Of a stretch of DNA of 64,000 nt, positions 24,798 to 43,806 are shown piece by piece. The stretch spans positions 15,030,127 to 15,094,126 of the forward strand of contig NC_044995.1 in NCBI RefSeq assembly GCF_008728515.1, in the 5' to 3' direction. The notes under the pieces were generated by a model. The model did not search any database, was not told where the DNA came from, and saw only the letters and a list, made by a program, of their open reading frames with translations. A program made the position numbers and the translations under genes. Every line of letters begins with the position of its first letter. Position 1 is the stretch's first letter. The DNA is from Papio anubis (taxonomy: Eukaryota; Chordata; Mammalia; Primates; Cercopithecidae).

Positions 24798-25369
24798 GCT
24801 GCCCGTCCTGGCCTTGCTTTCTTAGACCAATATTAATGGCCTGGGAACTGGGGCCAGACCAGAGCACACAGTAGTGAGGGTAGGGGAGCTGACAAGTGGG
24901 AAGAGTATCTCACTCATGGAGATCTGACTCACCCGTGCACACATCACCTGGGCAGAGAATGGATTAGTGAGGTGCTGTGCAGGACTCATGGTTTAAGGGA
25001 TTGTACTAAGAAGTTGCATTTCTTTGATCCTGCCTGACTGAGAGCAAACAGGTAGGTTCAGAAGGCATCACAGCTTTTTCCTATGAAGGCATGGGTGTTA
25101 TTTGAAACCACTGTGCTTCCCTTCTCCCTCTGTTGGGTTACATTTTTCTATCCACTTGTTTACTGAGTTGTGTTCCAGGAAAAACAAATCTCGGTTGAAT
25201 TTTTTAAAGTTCCGAACATTCAGTTCAGTTCAAGGTTGTCTCTCATCTTAGTGATGGCCAGACACAAGACTTTTTAAAAGGCCCTGCAGAAAATTTTGAT
25301 AAAAGCCTTTACATCACCCATAACACCTTTGGGATCACTGAGCAACAAAAATGATGAAGAAGAAATCTG
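24798..25369. other. Intergenic DNA, nothing recognised
   Basis: No gene, and no repeat I could name. Confidence 0.45.
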
Positions 25370-25560
25370 TTATGTGCTGGAGACCTTTGTTTGCACCTCA
25401 TCTAATGCTCACAACGACCCTTTAAGTAGGTACTATTATCCCTCTATCCCAAGACATCATTAACTAGTATTTTATCTCAGAATTGGTGAAAGGTGGAATC
25501 AGAATTCAGACTCACATATTTCTGAATCTAAAGCTTATATTTCAGTCCACACCACTGTAC
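25370..25560 (-). mobile_element. MIR, antisense
   Basis: The order is typical of reversed MIR: TGTGCTGGAGACC, TCATCTAATGCTCACAACGA, TAGGTACTATTATCCCTCTA, then GGTGGAATCAGAATTCAGAC. Confidence 0.75.
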
Positions 25561-25944
25561 CTCCCAGAATTCAAATAAACAAAGGATGACGGCTTCTAAC
25601 AGAAATAACCATACCAGCTTCAGTGAAGAGACAGGGACTGAAATGAGCTTTAAGATGAAGAACAATTTAGGAGGCGAGCAGGCAGGTAGGCATTTTATAT
25701 GAAGGAGTCAAATAATTGGAAAGTGTTTAGACATGAGAAAGTCAAATGTGGGTCAAGTCCTTCCATGTAGATCAAGGAAGTAGATAGGGGTCGTGTTATG
25801 GGGGCTTTGAATGAGAACTTAAGAAATTGGAATTTCATCCTATAGATGATAGGAGTCACTGGAAAGCTTTGAGAGGGTAAGTAACATCACAAACAATATT
25901 TCCAGGAGGATTACTCTGACAGTATTGGGCAAGATAACTTAGGG

Positions 25945-26740
25945 AAGTGGTCTTCAACTCTGGGGACTCAGGATTATCTGGAAGTTTTTTCCCCTTTCTT
26001 TTTTATAACTTTCATTTTGAAATAATCTTACACTTCCAAAAATGTTCCAAATATAGTCAGAGTTCCCATATTCTTTTCATTCAACTTTCCCTAGTATTAA
26101 CTTTATAGATAACCAGAGTATAATCATCAACATTAGTAAAATGATCACTGACATCTTACAACGAATGAATCTGCAGACCCTATTCAAATCCTCTCTGTCT
26201 TCCCACTAATGTCCTTTTTCTGGATCAGGATCCATACAAGAACACACACTGCATCTCAATGTTCTGTCCTTTCAGTCTCCTTCAGTCTGGGACAGTTCCT
26301 CAGAATTACTTTTGCCTTCATGACCTTAACATTTTAAAAGAGTATTGGTGAGTTTTTTTGTGGAATGACCCTCAGTTTGAGCTTACCTAATATTTTCTCC
26401 TGATTAAACTCAGGTTATCCATTTTGGGCAAAAATGCCACAGAGGCAATGCTGCACCTTCTACGTCTGTCATATTAAGATGCCCAGAATTTCTTTATCTT
26501 TGATTATTGGGAATGTTAACTTTGAGTACTGGGCTAAAGTTCCTTCACTGTAAAATGACTATTTTCCTTGGAAGCATTTTTAAATGACCAAATCCCAAGC
26601 CGCACCATGGAGCAATCAAATTAGACTCTTTTTGAGGAAGGCACAGGCATTGGTATGTTTTAAATTCCCACAGGTGGCTCTAACCAGTAGCCACAGTTGA
26701 AAACCAACAACTTATTCAGTGAAAATTAGAAACCTGGAAA
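25945..26740 (+). mobile_element. MER5-type hAT element split by old L1
   Basis: The left end GTGGTCTTCAACTCTGGGGA and the right end with CCACAGTTGAAAACCAACAA look like the two ends of a MER5-type element. The middle (about 25985-26580) is old antisense L1 3' sequence, so the L1 inserted into the transposon. Confidence 0.6.
25985..26580 (-). mobile_element. Old L1 (L1M-type) 3' fragment, antisense
   Basis: The run AATGTCCTTTTTCTGGATCA through TTGTGGAATGACCCTCAG is shared in type with the fragment at 47250, a sequence seen in old L1 3' ends. Confidence 0.6.
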
Positions 26741-27279
26741 TCAGCTAGGAAACCGTTCCTCAGGCCCCTCTTTTAAAAAATAACATCAAGTTCCAGGCAC
26801 AAGTAATTATATCTGGACTTCAGTAATTATATCTGAACCCACGGTAGGAGAATGGGAAGGTCAAAAATGATGGGTGAGTAGACTGCTGCTCAATAAAAAG
26901 AGAAGGCAGGACATCAAGTAGTGTCCAGCCCTCTTGTCCCATTGTTTCCTTAAACCTCAGAGAAATCTTTGCTGCAGTGAAACAACACACCATATAATTT
27001 TACTATCCTAAGCTTTATGTGAGTTCCTAATTGCCACTAACAGGGAGGGAATTATGAAGCATATGATAGAAATGTATGACTGCACATGCAAATATGCACA
27101 CTTCCAGGTATGATTGAATGAACATCACGGAATCCAGGTCAGAGGTACACAACCTCTCCTAAACAACCTTGTCCTCCCCATCTGGTCTTTTGTCCTTCAT
27201 CTCTTCTGAAGTAAGAGAGGAAAGACTCTGGTGTAAATTTCATGAAGTAGGAAAGTGAACACAATTTCTATCACCAGGC
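26741..27279. other. Intergenic DNA, nothing recognised
   Basis: AT-rich sequence without a recognised gene or repeat. Confidence 0.4.
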
Positions 27280-29230
27280 TTTTTAAGCAAGAGGATACTG
27301 TGCTGGCAAATACAGTAAATTGGTACCAGTAGAGTAGAGTAAGGCACTGCTGAAAAGATAGCTAAAAATGTGAAAGCGACTTTGGAACTGGGTGACAGAT
27401 AGGGATTGGAACAGTTTGGAAGGCTCAGAAGAATACAGGAAAATGTGGAAAAGTTTGGAACTTCCTAGATACTTGTTGAATATCTTTGCCCAGAATGCTG
27501 ATAGCAATATGGACAATAAAGTCCAGGCTGAGGTGGTGTCAGATGGAAATGAGGAACTTAATGTGAAATGGAGCAAATGTGACCCTTGTTATGCTTTAGC
27601 AAAGAGACTGGCAGCATTTTGCCCCTACCACAGAGATTTGTAGAACTTAGAACTTGAGAGAGATTATTTAAGGTGTCTGGTGAAAGAAATTTCTAATCAG
27701 CAAAGCATTCAAGAGGTGACTTGGATGCTATTAAAAGGCATTCAGTTTTATAAGGGAAGCAGAGCATGAAAGTTCAGAAAATTTGCAACCTGACAATGTG
27801 ACAGAAAAGAAAATCCTGGCCGGGCACAGTGGCTCACGCCTGTAATCCCAGTACTTTGAGAGGCTGAAGCAGGTGGATCATGAGGTCAGGAGTTTGAGAC
27901 CAGCCTGGCCAACACAGTGAAACCCCACCTCTACTAAAAATACAAAAATTAGCTGGGCCTGGTGGTGAACACCTGTAGTCCCAGCTACTCAGGAGTCTGA
28001 GGCAGGAGAATCACTTGAACCTGGGAGGCAGAGGTTGTGGTAAGCCGAGATCATGTCACTGCACTGCACTCCAGCCTGGGCAACAGAGTGAGACTGTCTC
28101 AAGAAAAAAAAAAAAGAAAAGAAAAGAAAAAAAAGAAAAGAAAAGAAAATCCCGTTTTCTGAAGAGAAATTCAAGCTGGCTGAAGAAATTTGAATAAGTA
28201 ATGAGAAATCAAATGGTAATCCCCAAGACAATGGGGAAGATGTCTTCAGGGCATGTCAGAGGTCTTCATGGTAGCTCCTCCCATCACAGGCCTAGCCTAG
28301 GAGGAAACAGTGGTTTCATGGACTGGGCCCAGGGTCCCTGTGCTGTATGCAGCTTAGGGACTTGGTGCCCTACATCCCAGCCGCTCCAGCCATGGCTGAA
28401 AGGGGCCAATGTAGAGCTCAGACTATGACTTCAAAGGGTGAAAACCTCAAGCCTTGGTGGCTTCCTTGTGTGTTGAGCCTGCAAGAGCACAGAAGTCAAG
28501 AATCGAGGTTTGGGAACCTCCATCTAGATTTCAGAGGATGTATCAAATGTATGCCTAGATGTCCAGGCAGAAGTTTGCTGCAGGGGTGAGGTTCTCATGG
28601 AGAACCTCTGCTAGGACTGTGCGGAAGGGAAATGTGGGGTCAGAGCCTGCACACAGAGTCCCTACCAGGGCACTGCTTAGTGGAGCTGTGAGAAGATAGC
28701 CATCATCCTCCAGACCCCAGAATGGTAGATCCACTGACAACTTACACTGTGTGTATGGAAAAGCCGCAGACACTCAACACCAGACCATGAAAGCAGCCAG
28801 GAGCAAGGATGTAGCCTGGAAAGCCACAGGAGCAGGGCTGCTCAAGACCATGGAAACCTGTCTTTTGCATCAGCATGACCTGGATGTGAGACATGGAGCC
28901 CAAGGAGATCATTTTGGAGCTTTAAGATTTGACTGCCCCACTGGATTTCGGACTTGCATGGGCCCTGTAACCCCTTTGTTTTGGCCAATTTATCCCATTT
29001 GGAATGACTGTGTTTACCCAATGCCTGTACCTCCACTATATCTAGGAAGTAACTAATCTGCTTTTGATTTTACAGACTCATAGGTGGAAGAGACTTTTCT
29101 TGTCTCAGATGAGACTTTGGAATTTGGACTTTTGAGTTAATACTGAATGAGTTAAGACTTTGGGTGGCTGTTGAGAAGAAATGATTGGTTTTGAAATGTG
29201 AGGACATGAGATTTGGTAGGAGCCAGTGGT
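27280..29230 (+). mobile_element. THE1/MST (MaLR) internal sequence
   Basis: Characteristic internal MaLR sequence (TTTGGAACTGGGTGACAGAT; GACCCTTGTTATGCTTTAGC; CCCCTTTGTTTTGGCCAATT) leading directly into a THE1/MST-type LTR. It is non-coding. It begins without a recognisable 5' LTR and is interrupted by the Alu at 27818. Confidence 0.85.
27818..28148 (+). mobile_element. Alu, sense, in THE1/MST internal region
   Basis: Complete Alu starting GGCCGGGCACAGTGGCTC with an (AAAAG)-rich tail. Flanking AGAAAAGAAAATCC repeats are the likely target-site duplication, although the tail blurs the right copy. Confidence 0.94.
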
Positions 29231-36120
<6,890 letters not shown>

Positions 36121-36124
36121 GATG

Positions 36125-39100
36125 AGAATTGCATTGAATTTGTAAATTGCTTTTGTCAGTATGGTAATTTTCCTAATATTGATTCTATCTATTCATGGGC
36201 ATGGGATGTGTCTCCATTTGTTTGTGCATTCTGTGATTTCCTTCTTTCAGCAGTGCTTTGTAGTTTTGCTTTCAGAGATATTTCACCTCCTTAGGTATAT
36301 TCTTAAGTATTTTATTTTATTTTATTTTTGCAGCTATTGTGAAAGGGGTTGAGTCCTTGATTCAGTTCTCAGCTTGGTCACTGTTGATGTATCAGAACTA
36401 ATGATCTGTGTACATTGATTTTGTATCCTGAAACTTTGCTGAATTCATTTATCAGTTCTAGAAGCTTTTTGAAGGAGTCTTGACGTTTTTCTAGGTGTAC
36501 AATTAAATCATCAGTAAACAGCAACAGTTTTATTTCCTCTTTATTGATTTGAATGCCCTTTATTTTTTTCTCTTGTCTGATTGCTCTGGCTAGGATTTCC
36601 AGTACTATGTTAATAGAAGTGGTGAGAGTGGGCATCATTGTTTTTTTCCCAGTTCTCAGAGGGAATGCTTTCAACTTTTTCCCATTCAGTATTATGTTGA
36701 CTGTGGGTTTGTCATAAATGGTTTTTATTACATTTTGGTATGTCCCTTGTATGCTGATTTTGATGAGGGTTTTAATCATAAAGCAATGCTGGATTTTGTA
36801 AATGACTTTTCTGGTGCATCTATTGAGATGATCATGTAATTTTTGTTTTTAATTCTGTTTATGTGGTGCATCACATTTATTGACTTGTGAAGGGTTATAC
36901 CATCCCTGATCCCTAGTATGAAACCCCTTTGATCATGATAGATTATATCTTTTTGATAAACTGTTGGATTTGGTTAGCTGGCATTTTGTTAAGAAATTTT
37001 ACATTTATCTTCATCAGAGATATTGGCCTGTAGCTTTTTTTTTTTTTTTTTTGGTTGTTGTTATGTCCTTTCCTGGTTTTGGTATTGCGGTGATACTGGC
37101 TTCATAGAATAATTTAGAGAGGGTTGCCTCCTCTATCTTGTGGAAAAGTGTCAGTAGAATTTATACCAATTATTCTTTGAATGTTTGGTAAAATTGTGCT
37201 GTGAATCTGTCTGGTCCTGGACTTTATTTTTTGTTGGTAATTTTTTGGTTACCATTTCAATCTTGCTGGTTGTTACCGGTCTGTTCAGGGTTTCTAAATC
37301 TTCCTAATTTAAGCTAGGAAGGTTGTATCTTTTGAGGAATTTATCCATCCTTTCTAGGTTTTCTAGTTTATGCACATAAAGGTGTTCATAGTAGCCTTGA
37401 ATGATCTTTTGTATTTCTGTGGTGTTGGTTGTAATATCTTCTGTTTTATTTCCAATTGAGCTTACTTGGATCTTCTTTCTTCTTTTCTTGGTTAATCTTG
37501 CTAATGGCCTATCAATTTTATTTATCTTTTCAAAGAATCAGGTTTTGTTTTATTCATCTTTTGTGTTTTGTTTGTTTGTTTGTTTCAATTTCATTTAGTT
37601 CTACTCTGATCCTAGTTATTTCCTTTCATCTGCTGGGTTTGAGTTTGGTTTGTTCTTGTTTTTCTAGTTCCTTGAGGTGTGACCTTAGATTGTCTATTTG
37701 TGCTGTTTCAGACTTTTGACGAAGGCATTTAAGGCTATAAACTTTCCTTTTAGCACCACCCTTGCTGTATTCCAGAGGTTTTGACAGGTTGCATCACTAC
37801 TGTTCAATTCAAAGAATTTACAGACTTCCTTATTGATTTTATTGTTGACACAACGATCATTCAGGGGCAGGTTATTTAATTTCCATGCATTTGCATGGTT
37901 TTGAAGGTTCTCTTTGGCATTGATTTCCAATTTTATTCACTGTGGTCTGAGAGAGCACTTGACATGATTTCAATTTTCTTAAGTTTATTGAGACTTGTTT
38001 TGTGGCCTATCATATAGTCTATCTTGGAGAACGTTCCATGTACCGGTGAATTGAATGTATATTCTGTGGTTGTTGGGTAGAATGGTCTGTAAATATCTGT
38101 TAAGTCTATTTGTTCCAGGGTATAGTTTAAATCCATTGTTTCTTTGTTGACTTTCTGTCCAGATGACCTGTCTAGTGTTGACAGTGTAGTATTGAGGTCC
38201 CCACTATTGTTGTGTTGCTGTCTATCTCATTTCTTAAGTCCAGTAGTAATTGTTTCATAAATTTGGGAGCATAAATTTAGGTGCATATATATTTAAGATT
38301 GTGATATTTTCCTGTTGGATAAGATCTTTTATCATTATGTAATGTACCTTTTTGTCTTAAACTGCTGTTGCCTTAATGTTTGTTTTGTCTGATACAAGAA
38401 TAGCTACTCCTGCTTGCTTTTCATGTCCATTTGCATGGAATGTCTTTTCCCACCCCTTTACCTTAAGTTTATGTGAGTCCTTATGTGTTAGGTGAGTCTT
38501 TTGAAGGCAGCAGATACTTGGTTGGTAAATTTTTATCAATTCTGCAATTCTGTGTCTTTTAAGTGGAGCATTTAGGTCATTTACATTCAATGTTAGTATT
38601 GAGATGTGAGGTGCTATTCTATTTATCATGCCCTTTGTTGTCTGTATAGCTGGGTTTTTTAAACTGTATTTTTGTTTCATAGGTCCTGTGAGATTTATGC
38701 TTTAAAAAGGGTTTTGTTTTGATGTGTTTCCAGTATTTATTTCAAGATTTAGAGCTCCTGTTAGCAGTTCTCATAGTGGTGGCTTGGTAGTGGCAATTCT
38801 TTCAGCATTTGTTTATCTGAAAAAGACTGTATATTTTCTTTATTTATGAGACTTAGTTTTGCTGGATACAAAATTCTTGACTGATAATTGTTTTTTTTTT
38901 AAGGAGGCTGAAGACAGGGCCCCAATCCCTTCTAGATTGTAGGATTTCTGCTGAGAAATCTGCTGTTAATCTGATAGGTTTTCTTTTACAGGTTACCTGG
39001 TGCTTTTGCCTCACTGTTCTTAAGATTCTTTTCTTTATCTTGACTTTAGATAACCTGATGACAATGTGCCTAGGTGGTGATCTTTTTGCATTGAATCTCC

Positions 39101-40230
39101 CAGGTGTTCTTTGAGCTTCTTGTATTTGGATGTGTAGGTCTCTAGGAAGGTCAGGGAAGTTTTTCTTGTTTATTTGCCCACATATGTTTTCCAAACTTTT
39201 AGATTTCTGTTCTTCCTCAGGAATGCCAATTATTCTGAGGTTTGGTTGTGTACCATAATACCAAGTTTCTTGGAGGCTTTATTCATTTTTAAAATTCTTT
39301 TTTCTTTGTCTTTGTTGGGTTGGATTAATTTGAAAACTTTGTCCTTGATATCTGAAGTTCTCTCTTCCACTTGTTCAATTCTATTGCTGAGACTTTTCAG
39401 TACATTTTGCACTTCTCTAAGTGTCTTCTTTATTTCCTGAAGTTTTTATTGTTTTTCATTTATGCTATCTGTTTCACCGATGATTTCTTCTCTCATATCT
39501 TGTGTCATTTTTTGGATTTCCTTGAATTGAACTTCGCTTTTATCTGGTGCCTCCTCAATTAGCTTAATAATCTATGGTCTGATTTTTTTTTCAGGTAAAT
39601 CAGGGATTTCTTCTTGGTATGGATCCATCTTTGGTGAGGTAGTGTGATTTTTTTTGGTGGGATGGGGGGAGGTTGTTAAAGAATCTTGTTTTGTCATGTT
39701 ACCAGAGTTGTTTTTCTGTTTTCTTTTTGTTTGTTTGTTTTGTTTTTGTCTTTTGTTTTTTGTTTTTCCTCATTTGGGTAGCCCATGTCAGAGGAAAGAT
39801 CTGGGACTCAAGGCCACTGTTCAGATTCTTTAGTCTCACAGGGTGTCCCTTGATGTAGCACTCTCCCCCTTTTCTGAGGGATGTGGCTTCCTGAGCACTG
39901 AATTGTAGTGATTGTTATTTCTCTTCTGGATCTAGCCACCTAGCAGGGCTACCAGGCTCCAGGCTGTTACTGTGGTATCTGCACAGAGTCCTGTACTGTA
40001 AACCATCTTCAGGTCTCTCATCTATGGATACCAGCATAGTATTTGGGCTGTCTCCTGGGTCCTGCAGGAGCAATCTGCTTCCTTCAGAGGGTCTGTGGAT
40101 TCTCTCAGCTTTCCTGGTATATTCCTGTAATTGTTCTGGAGCAAGAGTTCCCAGCGTGATTCTCCACACACTGCTCTGTCCCTCTGAGCTGGAGCTGCAA
40201 TGTAGTCCTGCTTCCTATCCACCATCTTCC
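36125..40230 (-). mobile_element. Older L1, antisense, 3' truncated
   Basis: Begins inside ORF2 (reversed CAGTATGGTAATTTTCCTAA) right after the THE1/MST LTR and runs to a 5' UTR ending near CCACCATCTTCCCATAAAT (about 40230). Broken minus-strand frames match ORF2 (36779-36378, 38680-38357) and the end of ORF1 (39194-38853). Its own 3' part is missing to the left of the THE1/MST element, so this is not a simple insertion. Confidence 0.88.
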
Positions 40231-40800
40231 CATAAATACCTTTTAGTGACAGATAATATCTGGGGAATTTTTTTTATTCTGGTACGAACAGCCCAAGTGG
40301 AAAACATGAAAATCAATAGATAGGTCAGAATCTCTTCTTTCAGATTCAAATCCTGCTTGGCTCCTTACATGTACATCTCCTAGCACATGATGTATAATGC
40401 AGTGGGATCAGAACTGTCATAGGAGATAGCTCCACACCTCTGAGATAGCTGCCAAGAATTGGGACAGCTGAAGAACATGGAGCTGGAGCTGAAGCTGATG
40501 GCTCCTCCGTGGCTGAGGATGTGCTGGAGGACTGTCCTGTCCAGGGACAGCACTGACAGCATTTGGGGCATCCCCTTTAGTGCTAAACTCTTGTGTTTCA
40601 GCACACTGAGGGTGTGCAGTGGGCTCAGCCCACCGGAGAGGTGCTGTTCTGGCTTGCCGACCACAGAAACCCAAAGCTCGTAGTGCACTCGCTGCCTTCA
40701 GCCCTGATCATGGGGTCACTGCCAGTTTTTCCCTCCCTTCTTGAATTTTTATTCATCTGTCTTTTTCTTGTTATGTACATTTATGTTTATGAAGGGGATT
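40231..40800. other. Unassigned GC-richer segment
   Basis: A roughly 300-bp stretch (40380-40690) is open in more than one frame on both strands (longest 102 codons, minus strand). I do not recognise the translation. It sits between L1 and ERV sequence and may belong to either flank. Confidence 0.4.
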
Positions 40801-42753
40801 CCCTGAAGGACTTGTTATCAGAAGCTCAGCAGGCCTAACTCTGGGAGCTCTGTTTGTCTGGCTAGTCACATTTGGTGAGCTCTGAAGGAATCGCTAGTGG
40901 AAACTCAGCCAGCCTAACTCAGGGTGACAGTCACTTTTCCATCTTTCCCAGAGACCACCCATTGAACTCCTGGTCAGAGGTCATATCCTCATACCTTGAA
41001 TGGATCAAAGATGATGGGGCCAACATGGGCAAGTTTGAGCTTTGTCAGGTTGATACGTGGGTGCTGAGTCGGGTGACTAGCGTCTGTATTTTGTTATGTG
41101 TGTACCACTTCAGCCAGAGTGGGAAAGGTTAATTTCTCTCTCCTGTGACTGCATCTTGCAAAATTGGGAGGCCTTTTGCTTATGATTCCATGAAGTGGAA
41201 AAGGATGATTTTCTTTTATAAAGTAGCTTGACCCCAACTCTGGTCTTCCGGAAGCCACAGACAAAGGGAACCCAGAAGGAACCTGACAAGCTGGCAAAAG
41301 GGTAAGATTTTTTTTTTTTTAACCAGTCAGGCTTCTGGCCTTTATCTCTGTGTGCAAATCAATTGAGCAAATGGTAAGAACAACTGTTTGTCTCCTCTAT
41401 AATGTTTTAAATAATACAAAATTTTAGAAAAAAATCTTCTGTAAGCTGAACACTGCCTGCTTTGGATTCCTTCTGGGAAAGCGATGGAGACTGCCCCACA
41501 CTGTAGCTCAGGAGCTAAGGTTTGCCCTCTCACTGCAGTGGCCTGGGTTTGATGTCTAGTTCTGGCAGATTTTTCTGGTTTGATATCTGTGTGCCTTTTG
41601 CCATTTATTGATCTTATCCCCTTTCATGGACAGCTTCTGATTTCTTGGCTTGAATTTCTCTTTCAGTGAGCTATCTTTGGAATGAGCAACCTGCATTCAG
41701 AGATTGAAGTTGACTTATAGAGCCAATAAAAGCCCCTTGGAAAACCTGGTCTTGTACCTTGTCTATGTAGTCCCTTTACAGGATTTCTGATGTGAGGTAA
41801 GTAAAGAATGCCACTTTCTGACAGGCCCAGGAACCCCAAGTTACTTTGGGACCTTGCAAAGAGAGGAATTCACCCAGTTCATACAGGTATCTGCAGGCTC
41901 TGTTAGGATGAGCCCACCTGTGTTTCAACAGCCTGCATATCAAGGGCTCCTGCTTACTGGGACATTTTGTAACTCCCTTCTCAGCCTATCTTCACAGTGA
42001 AAAATTATACCTATTTCCCCATAGAGCAAAAAGAGGACTTCAGGCAGATATCAAGATACCTGGTGGCAGAGCCTTCTAGGGATATTGGTTCCTAGTTATG
42101 GAGTTTAAGGCAACAGAGACATGATCAGGAATTTGTCTGCTACCTTTGGATTGATTGTTGAGAAGAAACTGCAAGAAGCCTTAGGGTTCAACAAAGGTCC
42201 CTCAATTTGCTAGCTCGCGTAGTCCTAGACAATCTGTTGGCTACACAAAGGGGAGTTTGTGCAATTTGAAACATCACTTGCTGCACCTACATAAACACCT
42301 CAGGAGAAGTTGAAATCTGGATAGAAAGAAATTTCCAAGAAACTTGACGGCTACCGCAGGTCTCTACCAGTGACCCCACGTCTGATTGGTTGGTTCTTGG
42401 TGTTATTTATCTGGATGCCTTAAAACTTCAGATCACTTCCACAAGAACTCTTGAGACTTGGGCTTTCACTCCCTATATTAGGGCTCAATACTTACAGTCT
42501 GCTGTTCACTTAAGTACTATGCTGGGGCTGGGGATGTGAATACTAATATCCTTGTCATGCAAAACTTGGGTCCCCAACCAGGCACTCATGAATATAGGAA
42601 GAAAACAGCAAGACAGTTTCATTTCTCCCATCCTGGAATAAACCCCAATGATGTCCCCTATCACCAGGAAGAAGTTAGAGTGGTTATCAACCCCTCCCAT
42701 CTCATCATCTGCTCACACCTCAGGAATGAGGAATGCTGAAGCCCAGGAGGGAC
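40800..42753 (+). mobile_element. ERV1-type internal remnant with envelope fragment
   Basis: The first part looks like ERV leader or internal sequence (CCAATAAAAGCCCCTTGGAA near 41725, then a recurring ERV passage near 41820). From about 42060 a broken reading frame resembles an envelope transmembrane subunit. It contains a heptad-like segment, a GVC...CC motif near 42250-42280 and the downstream region. In-frame stops are present and most of gag, pol and surface subunit is missing. The envelope and LTR order shows + orientation. Not functional; the family was not identified. Confidence 0.65.
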
Positions 42754-43513
42754 TGAAACCACCCTTGCAAAATTATAATAGCGAGAGAAATCTAATGTAA
42801 CTGGCTCCATCTTGCTTCTAACTTCACACACTATCCACCTTTGCGTATTCCTGTACATAGGCCAGCCTAACTATAAAAGGAATTTATAGTTTAACTAATC
42901 CCTTTCTTGTTCCGGAATTGAAACCAACTTTGTAAACCAAATGAAATGTCGCAAGGTTAGAATTATGGTAGGGGCCTGAATTCAGCTAGGATATAGGTAG
43001 AGTTAAACAGGAAACAGTCATTGCTCCCCATCTTTTGTTTTGTTTCGTTTTTATAATTGCCTACTGCTCAGGAGTCACGTAGCCAGTGGGCACAAGATTT
43101 ATATGTTCTTTAATTGCTCCTGTGGATTCTATTGCTGTTGTGAAATTTAAGGCTGGAGTTTGAGATGTTGTTTAGACTTTGCATTCTGGTGGACCAATTG
43201 ACACCACCCAGACTGTTGACCTATGCTAAGAAACTGGCTCAACTCGTCCTGTGAGCTCCACCCAGGAACTTCCTTAGTGCACAAGACAATTTTGACACCC
43301 TCTGATTTCATTTCCAGCCCAACCAATCAGCAGTGTCCATTTCCTAGTCCCCTGCTCGCCAAACAATCCTTTAAAATCTTAGTCTCCAAATTCTTGGGGA
43401 GGCAGATTTGAGAAATATATCCCATCCTCTGCTTGGCCACCTTGCAAGTATTAAACTCTCTGCTGCAACACCTACTGTCTCATTTTTTTGTTTGAGAAAT
43501 TTTATCTCCCACA
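42754..43513 (+). mobile_element. ERV1-type 3' LTR
   Basis: About 760 bp bounded by TG (42754) and CA (43513), preceded by a purine-rich run (GCCCAGGAGGGAC) that suits a polypurine tract. Inside are a TATA-like ACTATAAAAGG (near 42870), CCAATCAG (43323), TTTAAAATC (43371) and ATTAAA (43450), the last followed by a T-rich stretch. Ends are my estimate. Confidence 0.6.
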
Positions 43514-43727
43514 TTTCTGGAAAACACACGGTCTAATTTGTTACTTAACAGTAAAGCCAGCATCACCTCACCTGTTCTCGCCCTCAGATGGAAACACTGA
43601 CCTGGGACTAAAGCGTAGACCACCAGACTGAGTACCCTGGCCTGAGCCATCCCCAGATATCAGGAGCCTCCAACCGGGAAACTTTCATACACTCTCCAAG
43701 TGACTTATAGCTGCACCAACAATCGCA
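43514..43727 (+). promoter_or_regulatory. 5' flank or 5' UTR of the CXCL17-like exon
   Basis: Single-copy-looking sequence between the ERV LTR and the CXCL17-like start codon. It probably holds the duplicated 5' UTR and promoter end; this was not tested. Confidence 0.35.
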
Positions 43728-43806
43728 ATGAAAGTTCTTATCTCTTTCCTCCTTCTGTTGCTGCCACTAATGCTAATGTCCACAGTCTCTAGCAGCCCAA
43801 GTCCAG
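43728..43806 (+). pseudogene. Orphan CXCL17-like exon 1 (signal peptide)
   Basis: ATG followed by 26 codons and one split base: MKVLISFLLLLLPLMLMSTV then SSSPSP, then a GTGAAT donor. This is almost the signal peptide of human CXCL17, a mucosal chemokine-like secreted protein, with exon 1 ending at the same place and in the same phase (79 nt). CXCL17 also lies on human 19q13 near CEACAM1, so a local partial duplication is likely. The cysteine-rich second and later exons were not found downstream to 45600 on the + strand. It is called a pseudogene fragment, although the reading frame and donor are intact. Confidence 0.75.
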
